Shown here: piece by piece, positions 1-12,419 of the stretch
Position numbering within the stretch: the stretch's first letter is position 1
How the letters are laid out: every line of letters starts with the position of its first letter
Origin: Begonia masoniana
Lineage: Eukaryota; Streptophyta; Magnoliopsida; Cucurbitales; Begoniaceae
Direction: 5' to 3'
Assembly: GCA_022432975.1 (NCBI GenBank)
Contig: CM039503.1
Coordinates: 47,471,259 to 47,535,258 of the forward strand
DNA: 64,000 bases
Notes under the pieces: generated by a model
Told to the model about the DNA's origin: nothing
Database searches by the model: none
What the model saw: only the letters and a program-made list of their open reading frames with translations
Position numbers and translations under genes: made by a program

Positions 1-1740
1 CAACAATCTTACCCTTTTGGTTTTCAACAAAAGTGAAGTTCCTTTCTTCTTGTTGACAACAGCAAATTTGGTTGAGTCTCCCGTCATATGCCTCGAGCAT
101 CCACTATCGAGGTACCATTGATTATTCCCGGGAGAGCAATCAACCTGCAAAATAGAAATCAAGTGTTCTTCTTAGGTACCCAAATCTTTTTGGTCCTAGT
201 GTTAGCTTTGGTTCCTTTAGAAACCCAGTGTAATTTACTACTTGATTTCTTACCAAGTTTCAAAGGACATTCATATAATTTATGTCCTATCTCATTACAA
301 GCATTACAAGTGGACGATCTAACAAAGAAATTTTTATAGACTTTCTTTTTATTAGATTTTTCATACCATAACCCTGCCTTGTCAAAAGTAACTCTCTGAC
401 TGCCTAACAGCATATTTAAGTTCTTGCTACCATTAGTAAATTTAAGAACTATGTTATTCAAGTTCTCATTTCTACTCTTAAGATCTTTTATCTCCTTCTC
501 ATGCAAATTAACCTCCTTAGCATGCTTTTCAACCAGGTTTCCATTTTCTTTCTTCAACAAGTTATATTTAGTTTTAAGTATGCTGTATTTTTTGACTAAA
601 TCATTGAAGGCATCAATTAAATCACCCTCATCATTTTCATTATCACTAGAGGGATGACTAACCTCATCTTTGTGTGCCATGAAGCAAAGGTTGGCGATTT
701 TCTCATCTTCTAAAGAAGTGTCGCTCTCATTGTCATCCCAAGTGGCCTTCATGGCTCTCTTCTTGAATTTCTTGGGATTCTTCTTTGCTTATCGACACTC
801 GGCCTTGATGTGACCAGGCTTCCCACACTCAAAACATGTGATTTCTTTCTCCTTTTGGGGCTTTTCTACCTTTGAGAATCTTCTCTCATGCATCTTTTTT
901 CGTTGGAGGAATTTGATGAACCTCCTTGTGATGAGAGCTATATCCTCATCATCATCATCTTCCTCGGATTCTTCTTTTTTGCTTGAGGAAGGTTTGAGTG
1001 CAATGTCCTTTCTTTTGGACACCTCCTTTTCTTTGAGATCCTTATTTTCATTGGCTCTCATTGTTATCTCATGCGTCATGAGAGAGCCAATGAGCTCTTC
1101 AAGCTTGAGGACTTTTAGATCTCTTGCTTCTTGGATGACTGCCACTTTCGGTTGCCATCCCCTTGGTAGACATCTCAGGATTTTCCTGACAAGTTCTTCA
1201 TTTGGATACACTCTACCAAGCACTTTTAAACCATTAGTGATGTTAGTAAAACGAGTAAACATAGAACTAATTGATTCATCCTTTACCATGGTAAATAGTT
1301 CATACTCATGTACTAACATACTCATTTTAATTTCTTTTACTTGATTTGTTCCCTCGTGTGTAATTTCAAGTAAATGCCACATTTTCATGTGCACTCTCAC
1401 AGCTTTGTACCCTGTTAAACTCGTCTCTATTTAGTGCACAGTAAAGGGTGTTAATTGCCTTAGCATTTAAACTCACATTTCTCTTATCGGACTCAGTTAA
1501 TTCATGAGAGGCCTTAGGAACACTAATCTCATTCTTAGTTTTCATAGCCCTAAATGGTCCATTTTCTATGATATTCCATAAATCATAATTCATAGATTGA
1601 ACAAAAATTATCATCATAGACTTCCAATAAATATAATCATTTCCATCAAAGAATAGAGGTCTAGTAATAGATTGGGCTTCTACGTGTGAAGTATTTGTGT
1701 TGAATGTCACTTCTAGATATGCAACTATTCTTTTAATCAC
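1..1740 (-). pseudogene. Sirevirus-type Ty1/copia gag and start of protease (element A), partial
   Basis: This is the gag region of a copia element read leftwards from its primer site; the rest of pol lies beyond the left edge. Gag starts near 1740 with a Ty1/copia Gag domain (motif YWKSMM near the start). A CCHC knuckle (CFECGKPGHIKAEC) ends near 792. Next are a coiled, acidic segment with the Sirevirus-like motif NLCFMA and a second knuckle (CNACNEIGHKLYEC) near 300. The protease active site, DSGCSRHMTG, is read at about 79-108. The frame is broken at least twice: a shift around 1366-1400 and a TAA at 789-791. It therefore cannot make an intact polyprotein as it stands. Assignment to the Sirevirus lineage is by resemblance of Gag and is an inference. 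Confidence 0.85.
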
Positions 1741-1761
1741 AATTAGACAAATATTAACCTC

Positions 1762-1773
1762 GCTCTGATACCA
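1762..1773 (-). other. Primer binding site (tRNA-iMet) of element A
   Basis: On the - strand this reads TGGTATCAGAGC, the standard complement to the plant initiator Met-tRNA 3' end. It lies two bases from the LTR edge at 1776, which fixes the direction of element A as leftward. Confidence 0.9.
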
Positions 1774-1775
1774 AT

Positions 1776-4480
1776 TGTAGGACCGTTATTGTCTAAGAGG
1801 GGGGGGTGAATTAGATTTTTCTCGCTTAATCTTAGTTTACTTACTGCAATAAGAATTACTTAATATATTGTTTACTGATTCAAAACAAACAGAGAGAGAG
1901 AGAAAGATAACACCGTGATTTTTACGTTGTTCGGCTAACCTTGCCTACATCCACGCTTCAAGGATTTCCACCTTGAAGATTCACTACTTCTCTTCCACGA
2001 GAAAACTTGATTGGATTTCACGGGCGCCTATCAACAGCCTTTACACATCGATTGAACTTCATGGGCGTCAATCGTTGCCTTTACACTTTTACAGGATGAA
2101 AATATTGAGCACAAATATTACACTCTCTCAAGACAAAATCTCAAGTTTTAGGGCAGAGAGATGTAAACAAGAATTATCGCGTGAGCTCGTAAGAGTTCAG
2201 AGTAATTGTTCAAAAAATTGGCAAAAAGTTCTTCTCCCGAGCTTCATTCTTCTTTTCATACTCTTGTCTGTAATCCGCGTCTCATTCAAAAATATGATCG
2301 TTGGAGAGCATCCGTATGCAGAAAAATAGCCGTTGAGATCTAGAGTCGCTATCACTCGCGGTCTTTAATTCGGCGTTGTTAAGACCACGGACGTTCGCCT
2401 TTTGGATGAATGAGTTTGGACGAATTCGTTTAGCCTAATGTTGGACGAATGCTCGTCGAACTAATGCTTCGCATGAATTCGTTGTTCTGTGCATTTTGGA
2501 CGCTTGCTCGATGGACGAGTACATTGGATGATTACGTTGTGGACAAGTACTTTGGACGATTGCGTTGTGGACGAGTACTTTGGACGATTGCGGTGTGGAC
2601 GAGTACTTTGGACGATTGCGTTGTGGACGAGTACTTTGGACGATTGCGTTGTGGACGAGTACTTTGGACGATTGCGTTGTGGACGAGTACTTTGGACGAT
2701 TGCGTTGTGGACGAGTACTTTGGACGATTGCGTTGTGGACGAGTACTTTGGACGATTGCGTTGTGGACGAGTACTTTGGACGATTGCGTTGTGGACGAGT
2801 ACTTTGGACGATTGCGTTGTGGACGAGTACTTTGGACGATTGCGTTGTGGACGAGTACTTTGGACGATTGCGTTGTGGACGAGTACTTTGGACGATTGCG
2901 TTGTGGACGAGTACTTTGGACGATTGCGTTGTGGACGAGTACTTTGGACGATTGCGTTGTGGACGAGTACTTTGGACGATTGCGTTGTGGACGAGTACTT
3001 TGGACGATTGCGTTGTGGACGAGTACTTTGGACGATTGCGTTGTGGACGAGTACTTTGGACGATTGCGTTGTGGACGAGTACTTTGGACGATTGCGTTGT
3101 GGACGAGTACTTTGGACGATTGCGTTGTGGACGAGTACTTTGGACGATTGCGTTGTGGACGAGTACTTTGGACGATTGCGTTGTGGACGAGTACTTTGGA
3201 CGATTGCGTTGTGGACGAGTACTTTGGACGATTGCGTTGTGGACGAGTACTTTGGATGATTGTATTGTGGACGAGTACTTTGGACGATTGCGTTGTGGAC
3301 GAGTACTTTGGACGATTGCGTTGTGGACGAGTACTTTGGACGATTGCGTTGTGGACGAGTACTTTGGACGATTGCGTTGTGGACGAGTACTTTGGACGAT
3401 TGCGTTGTGGACGAGTACTTTGGACGATTGCGTTGTGGACGAGTACTTTGGACGATTGCGTTGTGGACGAGTACTTTGGACGATTGCGTTGTGGACGAGT
3501 ACTTTGGACGATTGCGTTGTGGACGAGTACTTTGGACGATTGCGTTGTGGACGAGTACTTTGGACGATTGCGTTGTGGACGAGTACTTTGGACGATTGCG
3601 TTGTGGACGAGTACTTTGGACGATTGCGTTGTGGACGAGTACTTTGGACGATTGCGTTGTGGACGAGTACTTTGGACGATTGCGTTGTGGACGAGTACTT
3701 TGGACGATTGCGTTGTGGACGAGTACTTTGGACGATTGCGTTGTGGACGAGTACTTTGGACGATTGCGTTGTGGACGAGTACTTTGGACGATTGCGTTGT
3801 GGACGAGTACTTTGGACGATTGCGTTGTGGACGAGTACTTTGGACGATTGCGTTGTGGACGAGTACATTGGATGATTACGTTGTGGACAAGTACTTTGGA
3901 CGATTGCGTTGTGGACGAGTACTTTGGACGATTGCGGTGTGGACGAGTACTTTGGACGATTGCGTTGTGGACGAGTACTTTGGATGATTGTATTGTGGAC
4001 GAGTACTTTGGACGACTGCGTCTATCTTTACTTTGGATGACTGCGTCTGTCTTGACTTTGGACGATTGCGTCTGTCTTATAAGTTTGGACAATTACCTTG
4101 GACGACTGCGACTATCTTATAAGTTTGGACGATTACTTTGGACGACTGCGTTTGACTTATAACTTCGGACGACTGCATCTAACTTATAACTTCAGACGAT
4201 TGCGTCTGACGAGTACGTTGTTCTACGTTTGGACGAATGCGTCTGTCTTTCAATGTGGACGAAAGACTTCGGACTACTAACACTTAACCAAAAAACATCA
4301 GAAACATAATACCCTTTTCAAAGGGCATTTGTAGATAAATGCAATAAACACAATAATTCAATTATTCAGTTTATATGATAAATGCAATAAACACAGTAAT
4401 CCAATTATTCAGCATATATATTTCATATTATTCACAATCATCAAAAACATATTTAAACTTAAACACCATTTAAGTTAACA
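1776..4480 (-). repeat. Sirevirus LTR shared by two element copies
   Basis: The 2.7-kb LTR runs from TGTAGGACCG at 1776 to TTAACA at 4480, so it has TG...CA ends. The right limit is set by comparison with the complete element at 47248-56081, whose LTR ends at the same point with a target duplication. A primer site and gag lie on its left, and the RNase H end of another pol lies on its right. It therefore serves as 5' LTR of one copy and 3' LTR of the other. More than half of its length is a 28-bp tandem array. The sequence next to the PBS side (1776-2420) is closely matched in the LTRs of the second Sirevirus at 47248 and 54984. Confidence 0.85.
2521..4008. repeat. 28-bp tandem array, about 53 copies, inside the LTR
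   Basis: The core unit contains GGACGATTGCGTTGTGGACG followed by AGTACTTT. Copies are nearly identical for about 1.49 kb. Because 28 is not a multiple of three, the reading frame cycles every 84 bp, and several frames on both strands stay open; none shows protein-like features. Variant units recur: the ACATTGGATGATTACG form is at 2521 and 3865 (48 units apart), and the TTTGGATGATTGTATTG form is at 3251 and 3979 (26 units apart). This suggests block duplication by unequal exchange. Units of a related 27-bp type follow at about 4009-4200. Confidence 0.97.
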
Positions 4481-7400
4481 AGCATTAGGCTTACGTTTTG
4501 TGTTATATAGTGTAGGTGACGAGAAATATCTCTTGGAGATCGTCGATTTCTTTATTGACCACACTGCTTATTGGCCAATTTTCTCCAACAGAAAAAAAAA
4601 AACAGAACCTTAATTTTTCTCATTCCTAATGAGACCTAACCTTATTCTAATATGATTGAAGGTCTTTTCATCTAATGGCTTTGCAAAGATATCGGCCAAT
4701 TGATCAGAAGAGTTGACAAATTCTAAGGAGATATCCCATTTCTGAACATGATCTATAATGAAATGATATCTAACATCAATATTCTTAGTCCTAGAGTGTT
4801 GGATAGGATTCTTAGAAATGTTAATAGCACTAGTGTTGTCACATCTAATTGGAATTCTATCATAGAGTAGATTGTAATCTTCCAAACTTTGTTTCATCCA
4901 AAGCATTTGTGCATAGCAATTGCCAGCAGCAATATATTCACTTTCGGCAGTTGAAAGTGCAACAAAATTCTGCTTCTTAGAATACCAAGATACGAGAGAT
5001 TCATCTAGGAATTGACATGTTCCACTAGTACTTTTTCTATCTACTAGACTACCGACATAATCGGAGTCTGAGTATCCTACTAATTCGAAGGAAGTGCCTT
5101 TAGGATACCACAATCCTAGATCATGAGTTCCTCTTAAATACTTGAATATTCTCTTGACTGCTTTTAAGTGGGATTATTTAGGGGAAGCTTGAAACCTAGC
5201 ATAAAGAAAAGACACTAAAGAGGATATCTGGCCCACTAGCTGTTAGATATAGAAAAGATCCAATCATACTGTGATATTTTTTAATATCTACACTTATTCC
5301 GTTCTCATCCTTATCCAATTTGGTTGATGTACTCATGAGAGTTCTAGATGACTTTGAAGAATCTAAACCAAATCTTTTTAGAAGGTCTTTGATGTATTTT
5401 TCTTGACATAAGAAAATTTCATCCGGTTTTTGACTAATTTGAAATCCTACGAAGAATTTTAACTCCCCCATCATACTCATTTCAAACTCATTTTGCATAA
5501 CAGTGGCAAACTCATCACAAAGTGAAATATTTATAGAATCGAATATGATGTCATCAACATAGATTTGAACTATAAGAATGTCTTTCTCCTTTTGCATGGT
5601 AAAAAGAGTTGAATCGGTATTATCTTTTTTGAACTTCCTTTCCTCAAAGAAATTCTTCAACTTATCATACCAAGCTCTAGGAGCTTGCTTAAGTCCATAT
5701 AGAGCCTTCATGAGCTTATAGACATGGTCAGGTTTGTCATAGACTTCAAATCCTTAGGGTTGCTCTATATAAACTTATTCCAAGATATAACCATTTAAAA
5801 ATGCACTCTTTACGTCCATTTGGAAGAGTGTGAAGTTTTTGTAGCAAGTATAAGCTATGAGCATCCTAATAGATTCTAGTCTAGCTAGGGGAGCAAAGGT
5901 TTCCTCAAAGTCTATTCATTCTTCTTGGTTGTACCCCTTTACAACTAATCTAGCTTTATTTCTAATGACTATGTCATTTTCATCCATCTTGTTTTTAAAC
6001 ACCCATTTAGTTCCTATAATTGGATGATCCTTGGGTTTTGGAACAAGTTCCCAAACGTTGTTCCTTTCGAATTGGTTTAACGCATCTTGCATAGCAACTA
6101 TCCAATTTGGCTTCTTCAAACTTCTTAGCTTCTATTTGAAATATGAAAACAACATTAGTACAAAGATTTCTAAGGGAGGCTCTATTTTTGACTCCTAATG
6201 TTGGATCACCTAGAACTTCATCTAAAGAATGATCTTTTACATATCTCCAATCTCTAGGAAGAGCAGCAAATTCATCATTGACTGGGACAATGTCTAGAGA
6301 ATTTGAAGAAGGTTCTAGGGATTTTCTCCTTGAATAGTTTCAGCAGGTTTGTCTAAGAATAGAGAATCCAGTTACTTTTCTAAAATATCATCCTCATCCA
6401 CATTGATTGTGGGTTGAGGTTTCATCAAAATTGACATGCATGGATTCTTCTATAACTAGTGTTCTTTTGTTGAAGACTTTATAAGCCTTACTGAATAGGG
6501 AATAAACAAGAAAAATTTCAATGTCAGATTTGAAATCGAATTTTTCCAAGTTTTTCTTGGGGTTTAGAATGAAACACTTACAAACAAAGGCTCTAAAGTA
6601 TTTGACAATAGGGTTTTTTCCATTCCAAAGTTCATAAGGAGTTTTCTCTTTAATAGGTCTTATGGAGACCCGATTTAATACATAGTAAGCTGTGGAAACA
6701 GCTTCTGTCGAGAAATACTTTGGAAGGGAGTTCTCATTGAGCATGGTCCGAGCCAGCTCTTGAAGAGACCTATTTTTCCTCTCAACAACTCCATTTTGTT
6801 GAGGGGTTCTAGGGGAGGAGAAGTTGTGCTCAATTCCATATTTGAGACACAAGAATTCAAATTTTATTCTCAAATTCTCCACCATGATCACTAAGAATAG
6901 CAACAATGGTGAGCTCCTTTTCATTTTGAAATCTCTTCCTAAAGCTAGCGAAGGTGTCAAAAGTTTCATCCTTTGACTTTAGAAAGAATACACAAGTTAA
7001 TCTAAAGAAATCATCTACAATGACAAAGGAATAATATTTGCCTCCTAGACTAGCAATATTTGAAGGACCGAAACTGTCCATGTGAAGAAGTTGTAGAGGC
7101 TTGGATGTAGAAATTGCATTATTTGATGCAAAGGAACTTTTGATTTGCTTGCCCATTTGGCAAATTTCACAAACTTTATCCTTTTTAAAGGATATTTTTG
7201 GAATCCCTCTAACTAAATTATCCTTAGTAATCTTAGCTAAAGTATCCATACCTATGTGTCCTAGTCTTCTATGCCAAGTCCAACTATCAACCAACAGATT
7301 CACAGCAAGGCACTTCTCATCACAGCAAACAATATTATCTAAGTCAATAATATAAACATTTTCTTTCCTATAATCTTTAAACAGAATCTTGCTATTTGAG

Positions 7401-7795
7401 ACATCATTGATTATGCGAGAAGTTAATTTAAAAGTCACTTTATATTCCTTATCACACAATTGGCTAATACTAAGTAAATTATGCTTTAACCCTTCTACTA
7501 ACAACACATTTTCAATAATAAGGTTAGAGTTGTTACCTATGTTACCGATGCCAACAATCTTACTCTTTTGGTTTCCACCAAAAGTGACGTTTCCTTTCTT
7601 CTTGTTGACAACAGCAAATTTGGTTGAGTCTCCCGTCATATGCCTCGAGCATCCACTATCGAGGTATTATTGATTCTTCCCGGGAGAGCAATCAACCTGC
7701 AAAATAGAAATCAAGTGTTCTTCTTAGGTACCCAAATCTTTTGGATCCTAGTGTTAGGTTTGGTTCCTTTAGGAACCCACTTTAATTTACTAAGC
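4481..7795 (-). pseudogene. Sirevirus-type copia pol (element B), 5'-truncated
   Basis: Reading leftwards, the parts are: protease motif DSGCSRHMTG (near 7650); GAG-pre-integrase (SWTWHRRLGHIG, about 7280) with CEICQMGKQ; integrase core with HMDSFGP, DHGGEF and the PQQNGVVERKNRSLQE motif; reverse transcriptase with KARLVVKGYNQEE (about 5930) and the catalytic IYVDDIIF (about 5570); and RNase H ending with NPIQHSRTKNIDVRYHFI (about 4750). The stop is near 4610. The frame is split over at least five open stretches, so the gene is dead. Similarity to element A ends near 7795, before any gag, so its 5' half and 5' LTR are lost. It ends about 280 bp from the TATA box of the potassium transporter gene. 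Confidence 0.85.
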
Positions 7796-8073
7796 TCAAA
7801 TTTAAACCTAAATCAATTTGAAAAATTTTTGTAGGATTTTAAATTGAGGAAATTAAATTGGAAATTTTAAAATAGGGGCGTTACATCGACCCCCCGTTCT
7901 CGACGTTAATTTAGAACGGGGCTGAACGGCCACTTGCCAGAGTTTGATCTGTTATACATTTTATAATTTAAGATTTTAGTTTAAGGGTGTTTCAAGTTTA
8001 ACATATTAATTGATATTCAAATTGGTTTTAAATCTTAAATAAAAAAGATTCAAATGAACGCGCTCATGCAAGT
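7796..8073. other. Upstream region of the potassium transporter gene
   Basis: This is non-coding, AT-rich sequence between the broken end of element B and the TATA box. It includes GGGGCGTTACATCGACCCC near 7875-7895, where GTTACA resembles the ends of the LTRs elsewhere in the window; that may be a remnant, but nothing firm supports it. Confidence 0.4.
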
Positions 8074-8081
8074 GTATAAAT
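8074..8081 (+). promoter_or_regulatory. TATA box of the HAK5-like gene
   Basis: TATAAATA lies 96 bp upstream of the ATG at 8177, in agreement with transcription starting around 8105. The implied leader contains a GA dinucleotide run at 8122-8143. Confidence 0.65.
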
Positions 8082-8121
8082 AGAGGAATGTGAAGATTGG
8101 AGAGGCTGCCGTTTCAGTTTT

Positions 8122-8143
8122 GAGAGAGAGAGAGAGAGAGAGA
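8122..8143. repeat. GA microsatellite in the predicted 5' leader
   Basis: About eleven GA dinucleotides lie between the TATA box and the start codon. GA/CT runs are common in plant core promoters and leaders. Confidence 0.85.
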
Positions 8144-8176
8144 AGCAAAGGAGGCAAGATAGAGAGTTTGGTATCC

Positions 8177-11100
8177 ATGGCGGAAGAAGGTGAAGAAAGA
8201 ATAGGGGAAGAAGAAATCGAAGACGTTGAAGATGGCGAAGAAAAGCGGCAACAGCAACCGATCTCTGATGACAGAAAGCTACAGAAGCTTGACTCCTTCG
8301 ACTTGGAGGCTGGTGGGTTCCCTGGATATCACGACAGTGCGTCGACCCAGGTTTCCTTTCTTTCTCGTTAAATTATCGTCGACTCGATTATTCTTTTTCC
8401 GATCATCTTGGCTCTGTAATTTTAAACCATTCTGCTTGATTGAAAACTCAGAAAATGGGTTGGAAGTCGATCGTGAAGCTAGCGTTTCAAAGCATCGGAG
8501 TGGTGTACGGGGATTTAGGTACATCCCCGTTATACGTTCTACCGGGGGTTTTCCCGAATGGAGTCCGTGATAACGACGATATACTCGGAGTGTTGTCGTT
8601 GATTTTCTACTCCATCACTCTCATCTCCTTGATCAAATACGTTTTTATTGTTCTATCAGCAAACGATAATGGCGATGGTAAGATATCTTTCGTCCCCGCA
8701 GAACGGCTTTTATAGACGACTCTGATTTTCGGAGTTGAATTGGTCGCAGGAGGGACTTTCGCTCTGTATTCTCTGATATGCCGCAATGCGAAAGTGAACT
8801 TGATACCCAACTTACAGCCAGAAGACAAGGAGGTATCGAGTTATCGCCTGAGTTTGCCGAATCAGTCCCAGAAAAGAGCTTCCACGCTCAGGTCCACGCT
8901 CGAAAATAGCAAGACAGCAAAATACATCATTCTTTTCGTCACCATGCTCGCCACATCCATGGTCATCGGAGACGGCGTTCTCACTCCATGCATATCAGGT
9001 ACAAAAGGTTTCTTTTCGCTGATAAAAGCCATTAGGGCTGGACTTGGACCGGACTGTAGTCTCCAGTTTCTACCGGAATAGTTAGGTTTCAGAACTGAAC
9101 CGACACGAATTGGTTTTAATGGTTCGTCTTCAAAATTAAAATAAAAAAATATTATTTTTTAAAATATTTATTAGTGGTTGATTTTAGAGCTTTTTATGGA
9201 TCTTGGGTCTAGAGTTGGGTTACAGAGTTATTTTTAGATTTTAGTCCAGATTTGGGTAAGATTTTTCTATCTACTCTCTTTCAATCCTCCGAGTTAATGT
9301 TTTAAAAAAATAATAATTGGTATAATTAAAATATAATAAATTTATTTTTTATAATTTATTATATTAATTGTATCAATAATTATTGAACACGCTAATAAAT
9401 TGTTTAACAGAGTATACTTAGCAATACTCCGCTCAAAATTGTGAACCTAACTCCAACCCACTCTACTACATAAAAAAACCGGTTAGGCCTAGTTGTAGTT
9501 GTGTATCTCTTTTATGAATCCGAACAATATACAAAAAAGAATATATATGAAACTACGACACCGATTTAACTTGGAATAATTCTTTGGTCGAAAAATTTGT
9601 GAATATCATTGATGAAAAATACAATCGAGAGTTTTAAGTAGTTGACTCCATCTGAAAGTTTAGTGTTAATAATTCCTTTTGACACAAAAAATCATGTTGT
9701 ATTTGTTTTTTGTGTACAGTTTTGTCTGCGGTTGGGGGCATTAGGGAAGCTGCAAGTTCTCTAAATGACGGCGTGATTATGTGGATTTCTGCTGCCGTCT
9801 TGGTTGTTTTGTTTCAATTTCAGAGGTTTGGAACTGATAAAGTTTCTTGGGTTTTCTCTCCTCTTCTTACAATTTGGTTGCTTTTAATCGGTTTCACTGG
9901 TTTATTTAACTTCGCCAAGTACGATCCTAGTGTTATCAAGGCAATTAACCCGATCTACATTCTTAAATACTTCCAAAAAAACTCGAAGAATGCTTGGATA
10001 TCTCTGGGAGGAGTCATCCTGTGTTTGACAGGCAAGTCCGACTTCTTTTTTCTGCAACATTTGCGACCAGGATGATTCATTATATGACTCTGATCTATCT
10101 GAACCAGGATCTGAAGCATTGTTTGCTGATTTGGGCCATTTCAATGTTCGTTCGATTCGAATCAGCGCCTGCGGATTGCTGTTCCCGTGTATATATCTTG
10201 CCTATTTCGGTCAAGCTTCGTATCTCCAGCTGCACAAGCAGGACGTAGCTAATGCATTCTATAGCTCAGTTCCAGGTAAGAGCAGTAAAAATCTCTGGTG
10301 TTCTTGATTTCTAAAGGGCAGTATTGTGTTAATTTGTCTTTTTTTTTTACAGGTCCGTTGTATTGGCCAACGTTTGTAATGGCAGTGCTGGCGTCTGTAA
10401 TTGCGAGCCAGTCTTTGATCTCGGCTTCATTCTCCATTGTCCAGCAGGCCGTCGCTCTTGGGTGTTTCCCTCGCGTTAAAGTCCTCCACACTTCGTCCGA
10501 GTTTAGGGGACAAGTTTATGTGCCTGAGGTTAACACCTTCCTTATGGTAGCTTGTGTTGGCATCATTCTTGGATTCAAAGACAATGCCAAAATTTCCAAT
10601 GCTTACGGTGAAATTCTAATCTCTCTTTCCTTTGAATGCTTTTGTATCTTCAGTTCTAATCAATCTCTATTGTTAGAAACCAATCAATGTATCAAAAAGG
10701 AAAATGTGTACGTTGGAAAATTCTTTCAGAAAAAAACATGAGCAAAAGATAAATTCTGCAGTGTGAGGATCGAAAATACAACCTAGAGTTTTGTAAATTT
10801 AGCTTATATGAATTTAAAGGAAAAACAAGATCATAATGCAAGAATTCGGGTCACTCAATTCTAATATCTTTTAATGTTTGTCTTTCAGGAATCCCTGTGG
10901 CATCTGTATTTACGATAACATCTGTGTTTTTGATTTTCGTAATGATTATGATATGGAAGACGAACATCATCTTAGTTACCATCTATGCTCTGACGATTGG
11001 ACTACTGGAATTTGCATTTTTAAGTTCTGTTCTCTACAAGTTTGTTGATGGAGGCTATCTCCCCTTGTTGATTTCTCGTCCTTGTTCTCATCATGTACAT

Positions 11101-11764
11101 ATGGAACTATGGATATTGCAAAAAGTATGTATACGAGCTCGAGAACAAAGTCTCCATGTCGAAGCTCCAAGAGATAGCCAACAATCCGAGCATAAGCCGA
11201 ATTCCAGGCCTGGCCATATTTTACACAGAACTAGTGCATGGAATTTCGCCTCTATTTACACAATATGTTACAAATGTTCCAGCTCTGCACTCTATCCTAG
11301 TATTTGTTTCCATCAAGGCTTTACCAACCAGCAAAGTCCCGGCCGAAGAACGATTCTTGTTTCAAAGGGTAGCGCCTTATAATCTTGCCATTTTTCGGTG
11401 TATCGTGAGGTATGGATACACTGATATGAGGACTGAGCGGAACACATTCGAAACAACGTTGGTCTATAATTTGAGGAAGTTTATTGGAGAAAATATGCAG
11501 AGATATATGTCGCAAGATGGAACAAGTAGCAATGGAGAAGAATTTGGTCAGCTTGCTTTGCTAGATGATGCACTGGGAAAGAGGGATGTTGTTTATCTGA
11601 TGGGAGCAAATGAGGTGATGGCCTCAAAAGGGTCCAGAGTTTTGAAGAGATTCCTCGTAGATTACGCGTTTAATTGGTTGAATCGATGCGCGAGGCAAGC
11701 CGACGAAGTTTTTATGGTTCCTCGTAAGCAGTTGCTCAAAGTCGGAATGACTTATGAAGTCTAG
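8177..11764 (+). CDS. KUP/HAK/KT potassium transporter, HAK5-like, frame break in last exon
   Basis: This encodes a plasma-membrane K+ (H+-coupled) uptake transporter of the KUP/HAK/KT family, and sequence style places it near group I (HAK5-like). Exons fit at 8177-8350, 8452-8677, 8750-8998, 9720-10031, 10108-10275, 10353-10607 and 10889-11764. Introns are GT-AG except the fourth (10032-10107), which is GC-AG. The product would be about 753 residues with roughly a dozen membrane segments. Diagnostic motifs are [13 protein letters not shown] (about residues 74-86), [42 protein letters not shown] and the end [10 protein letters not shown]. At 11065-11074, between GGYLPLL and [11 protein letters not shown], the frame shifts. 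Family spacing of nine residues favours a 2-bp loss over a 1-bp gain, and no splice pair removes it. All other exons are clean, so it is either a very recent pseudogene or carries a sequence error. The ATG at 8177 is the first good start after the TATA box. Confidence 0.88.
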
Positions 11765-12419
11765 TAAATTGAGATTATTCTACACAATATTTATGCTCAT
11801 TTTTTAGGTGGATTAGGTTTCTTTTTTTTTTTAATTAACATCACATGATTATGGCTTCATTCTTGTCTATCTTAAACCTGAACTTTCAATCATAGCGGCT
11901 GTACACGGTCTAAAACCCATAACAAGGTTGAATGAAGATTAACCCTCATAATATGGATCCTTTCATGCACTATTTTCATTGAGTTTCTTTACTCCTTTAG
12001 TTCGAATATGAGTACGATCGGTGATGTCTTCGATTTTCTAATAGAATCATCTCCAAAACTATCTAAAACGAAAGTAATGACATCGAATAATTAGTTGCAC
12101 AAAAAAAAAAAACAAACAAATTTATCGAATTCAATAGTTTCAAGCCGGACTGCCCTTGTCTCCGAGATTTCCACCTTCTCGCTGCAGTCATAGAAGTTCA
12201 AAAGGTGAAAAAAATTTCTTTCTTGAAAGGGTCCTCCATTCTACTACTCGAAAACAATTTTAATTCACGGTCTCTCTGATTGACCATAGTTTTTAGAATG
12301 ATCTATCATTTTACTACCTGAGAGCAACTTTAGCTCTCTGGTCTCTCTTCTTTCTAGAATTCGTTATATTTGTATTTTTTTAAGAAAATTATGAATAATT
12401 TTACATTTCAAGTCTTACC
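11765..12419. other. 3' flank of the transporter gene, no gene seen
   Basis: This is AT-rich non-coding sequence holding the presumed 3' UTR. I see no ORF, tRNA or repeat with clear ends in it. Confidence 0.5.

Noticed and set aside
2435..4162. Long open frames of 256-543 codons on both strands over the 28-bp array
   Set aside because: They exist only because the repeat unit lacks stops; the translation is a pure repeat in several frames and both strands at once.
4481..4590. LTR end at TTCTCCAACA (4590) and at 50735
   Set aside because: I first placed the Sirevirus LTR ends there because of the CA and the pol stop beyond. The complete element C shows the LTR ends at ...AGTCAACA followed by the AAATG duplication, so these stretches are internal sequence.
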